A stretch of 64,000 bases of DNA. It comes from an uncultured Dysgonomonas sp. Lineage in GTDB: Bacteria > Bacteroidota > Bacteroidia > Bacteroidales > Dysgonomonadaceae. The notes under the pieces were generated by a model, which saw nothing but the letters and a program-made list of their open reading frames with translations, was not told the DNA's origin and did no database searches. Positions 8,549-17,810 of the stretch are shown here, piece after piece (positions within the stretch are counted from its first letter, which is position 1; every line of letters starts with the position of its first letter). The stretch is from contig NZ_CAKUOF010000002.1 of NCBI RefSeq assembly GCF_934668725.1, forward strand, positions 186,001 to 250,000. Direction: 5' to 3'. Made by a program: the position numbers and the translations under genes.

Positions 8549-8804
8549 AATACTTAATTTTTTCGATTACTTCATCTAATAGGTTACGTACACTCGGATA
8601 ACTCAAATTAAGGTCTTTAGCCATATCTTTCAGGCTGCCGCTATTTTTCATGAACTTCAGAATAAATTCCTGATCTTCTGATGAAAGGCGAGCCAATACA
8701 GGCAGGTCATATAAGCCGTTAACTTCGGTATCGCAATTCTCACATTTCAAACTCTTGACTTTTAGCTGTGCCTGACAGCTGGGGCATTGGCTTGGTAACT
8801 TCAT
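8538..8804 (-). CDS. DUF2089 zinc-ribbon/HTH regulator
   Basis: The 88-residue protein has an N-terminal zinc ribbon with two Cys pairs (CPSC near residue 7 and CENC near residue 20), followed by a helix-turn-helix region (GSLKDMAKDLNLSYPSVRNLLDEV, about residues 56-79). That order is characteristic of DUF2089, a family of small putative transcription regulators. It is driven by TATATTTG (8824-8831) with a leader of about a dozen bases, and it overlaps the Yip1-like gene. Confidence 0.8.
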   Translation of the reverse strand: MKLPSQCPSCQAQLKVKSLKCENCDTEVNGLYDLPVLARLSSEDQEFILKFMKNSGSLKDMAKDLNLSYPSVRNLLDEVIEKIKYYEK

Positions 8805-8823
8805 AATATTTCGTTTTGTGTTG

Positions 8824-8831
8824 CAAATATA
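8824..8831 (-). promoter_or_regulatory. TAnnTTTG promoter for the DUF2089-Yip1 operon
   Basis: TATATTTG on the minus strand, 20 bases before the start codon. Confidence 0.65.
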
Positions 8832-8979
8832 ATATAATGTTTAATGTTGTTTATGTATTAATGAATAATGTTCAATTTTTAATGAATAATAATGAATATA
8901 GGTTTCGATTATATTTATTGAATAATTATTAATTTTAGCTAGAAATAGTTGAGCATGTAAACCAAGATTCGTTTTTTTG

Positions 8980-8987
8980 TATCTTTG
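8980..8987 (+). promoter_or_regulatory. TAnnTTTG promoter for the DUF4230 gene
   Basis: TATCTTTG lies 28 bases before ATG 9015. It overlaps an upstream in-frame TTG-type start, which rules that start out. Confidence 0.7.
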
Positions 8988-9014
8988 TCACAATCAATTG
9001 ATGAAAAAATATTT

Positions 9015-9632
9015 ATGCAAAAAAAGCTGATTCCGTTAAGTCTTCTTATTATATTGTTGGGACTTGTTGCACTGATTATCTACCTTTTGAAATCGGGCTC
9101 TAAGAATGAACCTACCATCACATCGCATACTATGGTGGTACAGCAAATCGAAGAGATGGGAAAACTTGAAGTGGTAAAGTACAACATACAAGATATGATG
9201 GAATACGAAAAAGTACGCCAATGGCTGCCTAACTCCAAAGCGACACTAAAAATTGTAGGTGAAGTAATTGCCTGCGTAGACCTTACGATTGTAGGCGAAA
9301 ACGATATTGTAACGTCAGGAGATTCTATAAGCCTGATGCTTCCTCTACCCGAAATATGTCATTATAAAATAGATCATTCACGATCGCGTGTATATAATAT
9401 GGAATACGGATTGTGGGAAAGTGCCGAAATAGTTGAAGACGCTTATAAGAATGCCGAACAACAAATTTATCAACAGGCTCAAAATATGGGTATCGAAAAA
9501 GAAAGCCGCGAGAATACAATCAAAGTACTTACACCTATATTTAGGGCAATGGGGTTTACCAAAATATATATAGGTTTTAAATCGCCTGCCGGTAAATCGA
9601 ATTCAGATCAACCCCCGATTAATTTTCATTAA
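9015..9632 (+). CDS. DUF4230 single-pass envelope protein
   Basis: The 205-residue product starts with a basic tip and one membrane helix (about residues 6-26), followed by an extracytoplasmic DUF4230 domain (about 45-190) with the family's KLEVVKYNIQDMM opening. The helix can serve as an uncleaved anchor. I chose ATG 9015 because the promoter at 8980-8987 precludes the longer frame. The role of DUF4230 is unknown; it is widespread in Bacteroidetes and Firmicutes. The gene is transcribed alone. Confidence 0.75.
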   Translation: MQKKLIPLSLLIILLGLVALIIYLLKSGSKNEPTITSHTMVVQQIEEMGKLEVVKYNIQDMMEYEKVRQWLPNSKATLKIVGEVIACVDLTIVGENDIVTSGDSISLMLPLPEICHYKIDHSRSRVYNMEYGLWESAEIVEDAYKNAEQQIYQQAQNMGIEKESRENTIKVLTPIFRAMGFTKIYIGFKSPAGKSNSDQPPINFH

Positions 9633-9754
9633 ACATTAGGTTGCGATCTCAGAACTGTTTGTTGCTTAGGTGAGCTAAACAACGATAAGCAGTTACTTTC
9701 TTAAAGGTACTATTAAATATTTTCTTTTACTTATTTAAATCATTTTTCAGATAA

Positions 9755-10327
9755 ATGCTGCAAATAATATTTCCCGCTTGGGACAGGGAATTGTTTCTCT
9801 ACCTCAACAGCAAACATAATCCGTGGTTCGATCCCATTATGTATGCAGTAAGTACCTATGCAGCCTGGTTGCTGATATGTATGGTAATCATTGTATTTAT
9901 GATATACCGCGACAGGGTATGGGGCAAGCGTGCAGCTGTTTTTATGCTGATGGGGATTGCTATGAATAGTGTTACCAATAACATTATTAAAATACTGATA
10001 ATGCGTCCTCGCCCGTCTAATGAACCCGACTTGCAAGATATAATCCATCAGTTGGGGAACCCCGATAATCATTACAGCTTTTTCTCGGCACATTCTTCCA
10101 ATTCGATATGTTTGGCCTTGTTTAGTACACTGTACTTTAGAAATAAATACTATGGTATTGTTATTTTCGCATGGGCTATGACAGTCGCCTACAGCCGTAT
10201 CTATGTGGGCAGGCATTACCCGCTCGATATTATATGCGGAATCTTGTTCGGATTACTTACGGGATGGATTTCAGATTGGTTATATCAAATGTATCGCAAC
10301 AAAAAACTAAGTCAGACTATCAGCTAA
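9755..10327 (+). CDS. PAP2-family membrane lipid phosphatase
   Basis: This 190-residue multi-pass protein has the three PAP2 signatures: K-ILIMRPRP (about residues 82-90), FFSAHSSNS (about 109-117, a variant of PSGH) and SRIYVGRHYPLD (about 146-157) with the catalytic His. Such enzymes remove phosphate from undecaprenyl pyrophosphate, lipid A or phosphatidic acid; the exact lipid is not decided by sequence. An AT-rich motif shared with two other small-gene upstream regions lies at about 9714-9733. The gap to the WG-repeat gene is 36 bases, so they may be co-transcribed. Confidence 0.88.
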   Translation: MLQIIFPAWDRELFLYLNSKHNPWFDPIMYAVSTYAAWLLICMVIIVFMIYRDRVWGKRAAVFMLMGIAMNSVTNNIIKILIMRPRPSNEPDLQDIIHQLGNPDNHYSFFSAHSSNSICLALFSTLYFRNKYYGIVIFAWAMTVAYSRIYVGRHYPLDIICGILFGLLTGWISDWLYQMYRNKKLSQTIS

Positions 10328-10363
10328 GGCATCAACTCTATTATCGTACGACCCTTTTATATA

Positions 10364-11761
10364 ATGAAGAAAATTGTTATTCTTACTTTTTTGCTCCTTA
10401 TTGTGCTTTGTGCCAATGCACAAGGTAACTATAAATACGGAGTTGTCAGTAAAGATAACAAAGAGGTCGTTCCTATGGTATATGACTATATTGATAACTT
10501 CATAAACGGATTTGCCAAGGTCTCACGAAAGGGAAAAATGGGGCTTATTGACACTAAAGGAAAAGAAACCGTACCCTGTTTATACGATGATATAAAAGAT
10601 ATCGAAGATGGAATGGTTGTGGTTGTAAAAGGAAACAGATATGGGGTAATAAATACTGTAAATGATACTATTATACCTATTAAAAATTTATCGGTAACCA
10701 ATTATCGCGAAGGTTCTTTTCTTGTGGTGAGCGACAATTATATGTTTGGTGTTATCGACTCTACAGGCAGAACAACCGTACCTTTCACTAAGTCGATAGG
10801 AGTACCTTATTCGGGTGACGACAGATATATTATAACTACGCGAACTGACAAAAGCGAGCAAAAAATTATTGATAGGAATAACAACGAAGTTTATTCATTT
10901 CCGGGTTACGGAGTACGTGATCTCAATAACGGATATCTCGGTATATGGAAAAAAACAGTCTCTGACCGGGCAGCCATGTATCTCAATATGAATTCACCCG
11001 AAACTATCGTTACATATAAAGTAGTGGATATCGAAGGGAATGAGATTAACCCATCGTTGACCATGGAGTATAATCTTGTATTTAACAACGGCTTGAGCCG
11101 GATATCCAGAGATAATAAAACAGGAGTGATAAATATAAAAGGCCAGCAACTCATTCCCTGTGCATATAGTCGAATCTACGATTTTAAGGATGGGTATGCC
11201 AAGGTAAGGCAGGATACTTCTTTTTTATATGGACCGAATAAATACGGAATGGTTAATGATAAAGGGAAATTAATAATACCCTGTTTATATGACGGCTTGG
11301 GGGATGTAGCAGATGGTTATATTCTAGCTTTACTTAATCAAAAGTATGGCTATTTAAATACTTCAGGACAAACAGTAATCGCTCTAAAGTACGATTTTGC
11401 CCAAAGCTTCGAGAATGGATATGCTGTTGTTGGCAGTAAAAACAAATTGGGGGTAATAGATAAAAGCGGAAAAGTTATTATACCTATCATTTACGACCAA
11501 ATCAAAGCCATAGACAAGAATTACTTCGTTGTGACCCAAAACTTACAATCGGGTATTATAGATATCAAAGGGAATATACATGTTCCGCTTATCTACAAAG
11601 CGATGACTAAGTTATCGGACTCTAACTTTATTGCTTCTCAGAAAGACAAATTATGGGGCGTGATTGATATGCAAGGCAACGAAATCATACCTTTTATTTA
11701 TAATGAAATAGCGTCTTATTCGGATGGTATGTTTGTCGTACAATCCTATCCAGCCAAATAA
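10364..11761 (+). CDS. Secreted WG-repeat protein
   Basis: The 465-residue protein has a cleavable signal peptide (about residues 1-19, ending ANAQG) and then about ten WG-type repeats of 40-45 residues: a KYGV/KMGLID strand, a GxxxVPxxYD strand and a DGxAxV strand. Examples start near residues 23, 66, 110, 245, 293 and 383. WG repeats form a beta-propeller-like scaffold that probably binds proteins or glycans outside the membrane. It follows the PAP2 gene by 36 bases. No catalytic motif is seen. Confidence 0.85.
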   Translation: MKKIVILTFLLLIVLCANAQGNYKYGVVSKDNKEVVPMVYDYIDNFINGFAKVSRKGKMGLIDTKGKETVPCLYDDIKDIEDGMVVVVKGNRYGVINTVNDTIIPIKNLSVTNYREGSFLVVSDNYMFGVIDSTGRTTVPFTKSIGVPYSGDDRYIITTRTDKSEQKIIDRNNNEVYSFPGYGVRDLNNGYLGIWKKTVSDRAAMYLNMNSPETIVTYKVVDIEGNEINPSLTMEYNLVFNNGLSRISRDNKTGVINIKGQQLIPCAYSRIYDFKDGYAKVRQDTSFLYGPNKYGMVNDKGKLIIPCLYDGLGDVADGYILALLNQKYGYLNTSGQTVIALKYDFAQSFENGYAVVGSKNKLGVIDKSGKVIIPIIYDQIKAIDKNYFVVTQNLQSGIIDIKGNIHVPLIYKAMTKLSDSNFIASQKDKLWGVIDMQGNEIIPFIYNEIASYSDGMFVVQSYPAK

Positions 11762-11937
11762 AAAGGATCAATTATAATTGTCTTAAATCAAATACGTAAT
11801 CACCAATTTTTGATCATTTTATACCTATATCCGTTTTTTTATAAAAAAAATTCTAAATTCTTCTGAACTTTTATTTTCAACTTGTGTTTTATAACTACAG
11901 AAGTTATTATATATTTAAAAATAAAAGAATTGAAGAA

Positions 11938-12309
11938 ATGAAAAAGATTTATGTATTGGCAATTGCATTGGTATCAACATTATCATTTGTAGCATGTGAT
12001 GGAGCAAAGAAAGATGCAGATAAAGCAGGTGCTGATGTTGAAAACACACTAGAATCGGCAGGAAACACTATTCAAACAACAGCTGACAGTCTAAGAGATG
12101 TTACAGATGCTTCTGTAGATAAAGCAAGTGACAAGGTTGGAGATGCAACTAAAGATGCTATTGACAAAACAAAAGATGCAGCTAAAGATGCAGCCGATAA
12201 AACCAAAGAAGTGGCTAAAGATGCTGCAAATAAAACTAAAGAAGTAGTAAAAGATACCAAAAAGGATGTGAAAGACGAAGCATCTAAATTAGAGAAAAAA
12301 TTGAAATAA
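11938..12309 (+). CDS. Lipoprotein with LEA-like 11-residue helical repeats
   Basis: The 123-residue protein has a lipoprotein signal (SFVAC, Cys20). The rest is Ala/Lys/Asp-rich and helical. It includes three consecutive 11-residue repeats of the form KDAxxKTKxxx (about residues 78-110), as in LEA_4/apolipoprotein-like stress proteins that form amphipathic helices. It is likely a periplasm-facing envelope lipoprotein induced by stress; that role is inferred. The start at 11938 puts the signal peptide at the N-terminus; an upstream in-frame ATG (11884) would disrupt it. A terminator follows. Confidence 0.7.
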   Translation: MKKIYVLAIALVSTLSFVACDGAKKDADKAGADVENTLESAGNTIQTTADSLRDVTDASVDKASDKVGDATKDAIDKTKDAAKDAADKTKEVAKDAANKTKEVVKDTKKDVKDEASKLEKKLK

Positions 12310-12336
12310 TTATCTCAGATAGTTTATAATAAGAAC

Positions 12337-12375
12337 AAAAGCCTTTGAGGAATTTAACCTTTAAGGCTTTTATTG
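12337..12375 (+). terminator. Terminator of the LEA-like lipoprotein gene
   Basis: AAAAGCCTT and AAGGCTTTT arms with a secondary inner pairing, followed by a T-rich run. Confidence 0.8.
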
Positions 12376-12495
12376 TATTACGGTTTTGTTAAAATTTCTG
12401 CTAAACAATTGCTTCAATTACTTTGTTTATATAAGAAATGAGTATATTTGAATAAATAAACCGATTAGTATTAACACGATAAAAGAATAAAAACT

Positions 12496-12798
12496 ATGAG
12501 GAATTTTTTATTAGGATTAGTTATAGGTGCAGGTGCTGTTTATGTAGCATCTAAACTAATAGATGATGAAAAAAGAAAAGAACTATGTGATGAGTTCGAA
12601 AAAGCAACTGACGAAGCTCGTGAAAAAATAAGGCATGGAGTCAGATATGGCAGAGGAAAAGCTTTACGCATGGGAGTAAGGGCAAGACAAGAAGTGAGAA
12701 GCGGCAAAAAGAAAATAAGCCATGCTGCAGGAGATCTTGCCGGTAAATTATCGGAAGAATTAAGCGAATTTGAAGAAAAAGCAAAAGCTCATTCTTAA
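12496..12798 (+). CDS. YtxH-like small membrane-anchored protein
   Basis: The 100-residue protein has one short N-terminal hydrophobic helix (FLLGLVIGAGAVYVASKL, residues 4-21), then a long charged helix (EKRKELCDEFEKATDEAREK onward). This layout is typical of YtxH-domain general-stress proteins: membrane anchor plus cytosolic coiled coil. Together with the preceding LEA-like lipoprotein, it may belong to an osmotic or envelope stress response; this is inferred from family type and adjacency. It is followed by a strong hairpin. Confidence 0.65.
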   Translation: MRNFLLGLVIGAGAVYVASKLIDDEKRKELCDEFEKATDEAREKIRHGVRYGRGKALRMGVRARQEVRSGKKKISHAAGDLAGKLSEELSEFEEKAKAHS

Positions 12799-12804
12799 AT
12801 TTGT

Positions 12805-12865
12805 AGATTGTGAAATAAAAAATGCAAGTTCAATTATTGAACCTGCATTTTTCATTTTACAATCT
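12805..12865. terminator. Bidirectional terminator between convergent genes
   Basis: A long imperfect stem (AGATTGT...ACAATCT outside, AAAATGCA-GTTCAA inside) has A-runs on the left and T-runs on the right, serving both the YtxH-like gene and the minus-strand gene ending at 12915. Confidence 0.85.
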
Positions 12866-12914
12866 AATTACTCTGTCAAAATCTAACACTATTACAAATC
12901 CTTATATCTTTTTT

Positions 12915-13442
12915 TCAATTAAGAGAATTTCGTCCTTCTTCTATTTCCGGCATCATTCCCTTATGAAAAAGAAAGTCACGTAAGTCGTTTATGGAGGCTG
13001 TGTAAATACGGCTGTCGGACGATTGCACATACTTTGCTGTATCTCCTACAATTGACATTCCTGACATAGCCAACTCATCAACCACAAGTTGAGATCTTGT
13101 TGTACGTTTTTTATTTAAGAATAATATCCGCATACAACTTTCCCCCTGCATTTCTTTCTTTGTAAAAACAGGAACTTCTGTCATGTTACCATGATTTTTG
13201 TTGTAAAGATTCAACTGATACTTGTACTCGTAAACGGGATATCTCGTATTTTCTGCAATACTTACATCTGATGAGCGAGTTACCATAAACGATGAGTTAT
13301 CTACATAGTATCCTTCAACAGCAATATAAGCATTGCTTTTTGTTGAAGATAGAACCTCCTTTAGAGGTTGCTGGTAAAAATTTTGTCCAATTGCACTTAA
13401 TCCGAATAAAAAGAAGAGTGCACTCCATAATACTTTTCGCAT
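12915..13442 (-). CDS. Secreted protein of unknown function
   Basis: The 175-residue protein has a clear signal peptide (residues 1-19, ending SAIGQ), so it enters the periplasm. The mature part is mixed beta with no recognised domain; a YPVYEYKYQLNLYNKNHG stretch lies near residues 68-85 and the C-terminus is acidic. It is monocistronic and convergent with the YtxH-like gene. I do not recognise the family. Confidence 0.65.
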   Translation of the reverse strand: MRKVLWSALFFLFGLSAIGQNFYQQPLKEVLSSTKSNAYIAVEGYYVDNSSFMVTRSSDVSIAENTRYPVYEYKYQLNLYNKNHGNMTEVPVFTKKEMQGESCMRILFLNKKRTTRSQLVVDELAMSGMSIVGDTAKYVQSSDSRIYTASINDLRDFLFHKGMMPEIEEGRNSLN

Positions 13443-13613
13443 GATTTTCCTAGGTTTTTCATTAAATTTGTTAAAATCAGTATATAGTTAGTGTGCATGT
13501 ATTTCATTTAACTAACTAATAGAGTATAGTTAAATGTGTATTCCATAAAATAAAAAATAAAAAAGATCATATTTGGATAAATTAACAAATTAGGCATTAT
13601 ACTATAACATAGC

Positions 13614-13645
13614 ACAAGCCCGCATTAATACTAATGCGGGCTTGT
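13614..13645 (-). terminator. Stem-loop after the fucosidase pair
   Basis: Perfect 14-bp arms (ACAAGCCCGCATTA and complement) with a 4-base loop lie 34 bases past the stop of the second fucosidase. There is no T-run on the minus strand, so it may protect the mRNA 3' end rather than terminate. Confidence 0.6.
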
Positions 13646-13678
13646 AAATTGACTAATTTATTTTTTATTTTTTTATTT

Positions 13679-15115
13679 TTATTTTTTTACATTGTTAAAA
13701 GAAAAAGCAAGCGCAGGCAGATCTGTTGGAAGACCGGGAGGCACTGTAATTTCAATTCCTTTGGCGGTTTTTTTCCAATTTACGGCCTTACCAGTTTCTA
13801 GCAAAATTACTTTAGAGCCTTTAGCAGGTTCATTACCATTCCAAACTATAGTCTTAGGTAAAGGTTTTCCTTCCTCAAGATTGGTAATTGCATAAATCGT
13901 ACTGCTGTCTTTGCTTTGAGTAAACCAAGTTGATCCGTCACGGTAGTTCGGAGTAATGCGTGTATTGTAAATTGCTTCTCCGTTTTTGGAAGTCCAATCA
14001 CCGATTTTAATCAAGCGCTGAGTTACTTCATCAGGAAGCGTTCCATCGGGCTTTGGTCCTATTCCCAATAATAAATTACCTCCTTTAGCTACAATTTCTA
14101 CTAAAGTATGAATAACCGAAGCCGGCGATTTGTACTGGTCTGTAGGAGTATATCCCCAATCCCAACCTAAGGTAATGCAGCTTTCCCATGGATTATCTAA
14201 TTGCATATCAGGAATACCGCGTTCGGGAGTCTGATAGTTTTCGAATTCTCCGGGTACTGTACGGTCTACCACCAACAACCCGGGCTGATAACTGCGAGCC
14301 ATAGCGGCAATCTTAGGCATATCTATATCCTGAGAGCCTTTGTATGCATTTCCTTGACGTGCAGCATCTCCCTCACGCGCAGGTCGTACCCATCCTCCAT
14401 CGAGCCAAAGTATATCTATATTTCCATAATCGCCATTCATCAATTCTTCGATTTGGTTATAAGAAAACTCCTTAAATTTATTCCAGCGCCATTTATTATT
14501 TTCTATATTATAATTAACATTCCTGTTAGGGGTTGCGTACCTGTCCCACCAATAATATTGCGAGTGCCAGTCGGGTTTCGAATAATATGCACCGATCATA
14601 TAACCTTTGTTACGGAATGCATTGAAAACTTCTTTTGCAACATTACGACGAGGATCGTTTTTAAAGGCTCCGTTGGCAATCGAAAAATCGGTCTGTTTAG
14701 TATCGAACATATTAAAACCGTCGTGATGTTTGGTTGTAAATACAACATATTTCATTCCGGCTTCTTTTCCTGTCTTTGCCCATGCTGACGGATCTAATTT
14801 TGTAGGATTAAATTCGTTGATAACATCCCAATACTTACGTTTATAAGCATCGTAAGCGATAGTGCTGTCGCGAGGGATCCAATCTTCTTCTTCGGCACAT
14901 ATCGACCATGATTCTACAATTCCCATTTGAGAATATAAACCATAGTGAATAAGCATACCGAATTTTTGATCCTGCCATTGATCAAGTTTTTCTAATACTT
15001 TAGTGTCAGTAGGAGCAGTATAGGTTTCGGATCTGCCATGTGCATATGTTTGGGCACAAGCCGTAGATATTGCCAGAGCAGATAGTAATAAGAAAGATAA
15101 AGCTTTATTTTTCAT
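13679..15115 (-). CDS. GH29 alpha-L-fucosidase, second tandem copy
   Basis: The 478-residue enzyme has a signal peptide (about 1-21, ending TACAQ) and a GH29 catalytic domain (about 40-390). Key features are FGMLIHYGLYS, the TTKHHDGFNMFDT motif near residue 128 and DILWLDGGW near residues 234-242, where Asp is the expected nucleophile. A short C-terminal beta domain follows. It releases terminal L-fucose from glycans in the periplasm. It closely resembles its neighbour at 15204-16628, which lies 88 bases upstream on the same strand, so it is a tandem duplicate that has diverged moderately. An inverted repeat, GGTCTAAGACC, lies between them at 15133. Confidence 0.93.
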   Translation of the reverse strand: MKNKALSFLLLSALAISTACAQTYAHGRSETYTAPTDTKVLEKLDQWQDQKFGMLIHYGLYSQMGIVESWSICAEEEDWIPRDSTIAYDAYKRKYWDVINEFNPTKLDPSAWAKTGKEAGMKYVVFTTKHHDGFNMFDTKQTDFSIANGAFKNDPRRNVAKEVFNAFRNKGYMIGAYYSKPDWHSQYYWWDRYATPNRNVNYNIENNKWRWNKFKEFSYNQIEELMNGDYGNIDILWLDGGWVRPAREGDAARQGNAYKGSQDIDMPKIAAMARSYQPGLLVVDRTVPGEFENYQTPERGIPDMQLDNPWESCITLGWDWGYTPTDQYKSPASVIHTLVEIVAKGGNLLLGIGPKPDGTLPDEVTQRLIKIGDWTSKNGEAIYNTRITPNYRDGSTWFTQSKDSSTIYAITNLEEGKPLPKTIVWNGNEPAKGSKVILLETGKAVNWKKTAKGIEITVPPGLPTDLPALAFSFNNVKK

Positions 15116-15203
15116 TAATCTGTAATATTATGGGTCTAAGACCTATTTTAGTAATTGAGAGTGTTTAATGAGTTGTTTCTCTACTTCAGAGTGCAGACAT
15201 ATT

Positions 15204-16628
15204 TCAACCGGCGGTAAAAGCAAAAGCAAGAGCAGGCTGATTTGCAGGAAGTTCCGATGGTACTGAAACTTCGATGCCTTGTGGTGTCTTTTTCCAATTA
15301 ACAGCTTTACCTGTTTGTAAGAATATCATTTTCGAACCTTTTTCCGGCTCGTTACCTTTCCAAACGACAGTTTTTGGTATAGCTTTTCCTTCTTCAAGAC
15401 AATGTATGGCGTATATCTTTTTTCCATCCTTGCTTTGGGTAAACCAAGTTGCTCCATCATTATATATAGGAGTAATGCGTGTATTGTAAATTGCCTCTCC
15501 GTTTTTGGCAGTCCATTCACCTATTTCCGACAGACGTTTTGATACCTCAGCAGGCAATGTTCCATCCGGAGCCGGTCCTACACCTAGCAATAAATTGCCC
15601 CCTTTGGCTACAATCTCGCTCAGAATGGCTATTACCTTGTAATTGCTTTTATACCTGTCGTTCTTTACAAACCCCCATGCTCCGCCTAATGTAATGCAAC
15701 TTTCCCAAGGATTACTCAGTTGTTGCTTTGGTATACCGTTTTCGGGAGTCTGGTAATTTTCATATTCGCCCGCCACAGTCCGATCCACAACTAATAGCCC
15801 GGGCTGATAACTGCGAGCCATAGCGGCAATCTTAGGCATGTCTATATCCTGAGAGCCTTTATAAAAATCACCTTCGAGTCCGGCATCTCCTTTTTTCGAA
15901 GGGCGCACCCATCCGCCATCAAGCCAAAGAATATCCATAGTACCATAGTCACCACTCATCAATTCCTCAATCTGATTATAGGTATATTCTTTAAATTTAT
16001 TCCATCTCCATGGGTTTGCGTCTATACTGTAACTCGGGTTGCGGTCGGGTGTCGAATATCTGTCCCACCAATAATATTGCGAGTGCCAGTCGGGTTTCGA
16101 ATAATATGCACCGATCATATAACCTTCGTTGCGGAATGCATCGAAAACTTCTTTTGCTACATTTTTGCGGGCATCATTCTTAAAAGGCCCGTTAGCAATG
16201 GAAAAATCGCTGTATTTAGTATCGAACATATTAAACCCATCATGATGCTTGGTTGTAAATACAACATATTTCATTCCGGCTTCTTTTCCCGATTTAGCCC
16301 ATGATGCAGGATCTAGCTTGATAGGATTAAATCGGTCTTTTGTTGCCCAATAACGTTGTTTGTATTCATCGTAGGTAATTGTAGAATCGCGATTGATCCA
16401 ATCCTCGGCACACAGAGTCCATGATTCAACTATGCCTAACTCAGAATAAAGCCCGTAGTGTATAAGCATTCCGAACTTCTGGTCTTGCCAATTATCCAAC
16501 TTTTCCAACACTTTAGCATCTTTTGGATATGTGTATGTATCGGACTTTCCATGCACAAAGGTCTGTGCCCATGCTGAGGAGAAAGTAGCTGCCGACAAAA
16601 ACAGAGTCAATAAGGTTTTGTTTTTCAT
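15204..16628 (-). CDS. GH29 alpha-L-fucosidase, first tandem copy
   Basis: The 474-residue enzyme has a signal peptide (about 1-21, ending SAWAQ) and the same GH29 layout as the downstream copy: FGMLIHYGLYS, TTKHHDGFNMFDT and DILWLDGGW with the expected nucleophilic Asp. Differences cluster in surface loops, e.g. GGAWGFVKNDRYKS here versus GWDWGYTPTDQYKS in the other copy, near the likely substrate pocket. The copies may therefore prefer different fucosyl linkages; this is inference. Promoter TATATTTG lies at 16686-16693. No SusCD genes or regulator are adjacent. Confidence 0.93.
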   Translation of the reverse strand: MKNKTLLTLFLSAATFSSAWAQTFVHGKSDTYTYPKDAKVLEKLDNWQDQKFGMLIHYGLYSELGIVESWTLCAEDWINRDSTITYDEYKQRYWATKDRFNPIKLDPASWAKSGKEAGMKYVVFTTKHHDGFNMFDTKYSDFSIANGPFKNDARKNVAKEVFDAFRNEGYMIGAYYSKPDWHSQYYWWDRYSTPDRNPSYSIDANPWRWNKFKEYTYNQIEELMSGDYGTMDILWLDGGWVRPSKKGDAGLEGDFYKGSQDIDMPKIAAMARSYQPGLLVVDRTVAGEYENYQTPENGIPKQQLSNPWESCITLGGAWGFVKNDRYKSNYKVIAILSEIVAKGGNLLLGVGPAPDGTLPAEVSKRLSEIGEWTAKNGEAIYNTRITPIYNDGATWFTQSKDGKKIYAIHCLEEGKAIPKTVVWKGNEPEKGSKMIFLQTGKAVNWKKTPQGIEVSVPSELPANQPALAFAFTAG

Positions 16629-17045
16629 TTAATTAAATAAAATATTATAAAATAAAAGTATAAAAATCCGACGATTGTCGCTAAACAAATATAATTATAT
16701 ATATTATTTATAGCAAATTAGATGTTCAAAACAGTAGTGAACTAGCCTGATTATAAATATGAATATGAAGTCATTCTGTATTTTAGGATATAAAACTTAT
16801 CTCCTCTTAAATAATGTGTTATATTTACATATCTAAAGAAACATTTTAGACATTAAGAAAACAAAAAAACAGTAAGGAATGTTATTAGTAATTAGAAATG
16901 TACTAATAATCATCTGTTTGGTATAATTATAAATGTATGTAAGGAAGTTTTTTATCAAAAAATCAATGCAAAAATCTATTTAAAAAGTATATGAATTACA
17001 GAATGTAGTTTTAATATTTAAACATTAATCCGGCTAAATTAAAAG
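16629..17045. other. Divergent intergenic region
   Basis: It contains the fucosidase promoter (16686-16693) and a small inverted repeat, CGAC-GATT-GTCG, at 16669-16680 near the expected transcription start. The rest is very AT-rich upstream DNA of the VGINT gene at 17046, with a near-consensus TATATTTA around 16819. No gene was seen. Confidence 0.4.
16686..16693 (-). promoter_or_regulatory. TAnnTTTG promoter for the fucosidase pair
   Basis: TATATTTG on the minus strand, 58 bases before the start of the first fucosidase. Confidence 0.6.
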
Positions 17046-17645
17046 ATGAAGAAGATATTCTTTTTTACATTATTACTAACTTCCATATTTAAGGTAAATG
17101 CTCAAGTGGGTATCAACACCGAAACGCCTCAAGCAGCATTAGATATAAATGGCGATTTAATTGTAAGGACTGCTAATACTATGTCCAGCAATGCGTCTAT
17201 ATTAGCACGCAACAACACTTCGGGATTGGTGGGTGTGCTTCCTCAAATAAATCTGACATATACGTCTGTTGCCTCTGGTGCTACAGCTTCGCAAAGTATC
17301 ACATCGCTATTTTATCCTGGAGCCGGTCATTTGATCGTAACAGCTAGTAATGGATGTAATAGATACATGACTACAGTATTTAGTGTCGTAGTATCCAGTT
17401 CGGCCGATTTTGGTTTGTCGCTTGTCTATCTGAATGGTATGGCAAGAGAAGTTGTTGGAACAGCTACACGGGTTAACGCCTATACATATCAAGTAGTATT
17501 TCCCAATGTAACGACTTGTGCGGATGGGGGAACTGGCACTCAGTTCGATTTTACTATAAATGCGAGTGTTCCAGGTACTATCTCAATTACCAATAACGGA
17601 AATATTGCTCGGACCTATAATATTAAGATATCTCAGATCATTTAA
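17046..17645 (+). CDS. Secreted VGINT-type protein
   Basis: The 199-residue protein has a signal peptide (about 1-19, ending VNAQ), followed at once by VGINTETPQAALDINGDL, the N-terminal signature of a large Bacteroidetes family of secreted or surface proteins. Similar sequences precede tail-fibre-like stalks. The C-terminal part (about 70-199) is a Ser/Thr/Asn-rich beta domain with two Cys (CNRYMTTV near 100 and TTCADG near 157). It is monocistronic. Function is unknown; relatives here are at 28991, 29791, 30544 and 41641. Confidence 0.7.
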   Translation: MKKIFFFTLLLTSIFKVNAQVGINTETPQAALDINGDLIVRTANTMSSNASILARNNTSGLVGVLPQINLTYTSVASGATASQSITSLFYPGAGHLIVTASNGCNRYMTTVFSVVVSSSADFGLSLVYLNGMAREVVGTATRVNAYTYQVVFPNVTTCADGGTGTQFDFTINASVPGTISITNNGNIARTYNIKISQII

Positions 17646-17749
17646 TTACATATCAGTATAATAGCTTTTTTTTAAAAATAAAAGCATGTATTTTCGTTGA
17701 TTGTTATATTTTTTTCACAAAATAGTTGATCTTTCTTAGTTTTTTATAT

Positions 17750-17757
17750 TACATTTG
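17750..17757 (+). promoter_or_regulatory. TAnnTTTG promoter for the lipoprotein at 17811
   Basis: TACATTTG lies 53 bases before the start, with a TTG element 21 bases upstream as a likely -33 box. Confidence 0.75.
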
Positions 17758-17810
17758 CAGTCGAAAAGGTAATTATTCACGGATTTTCGTCAAAAAAACA
17801 GAAGAAAAAA

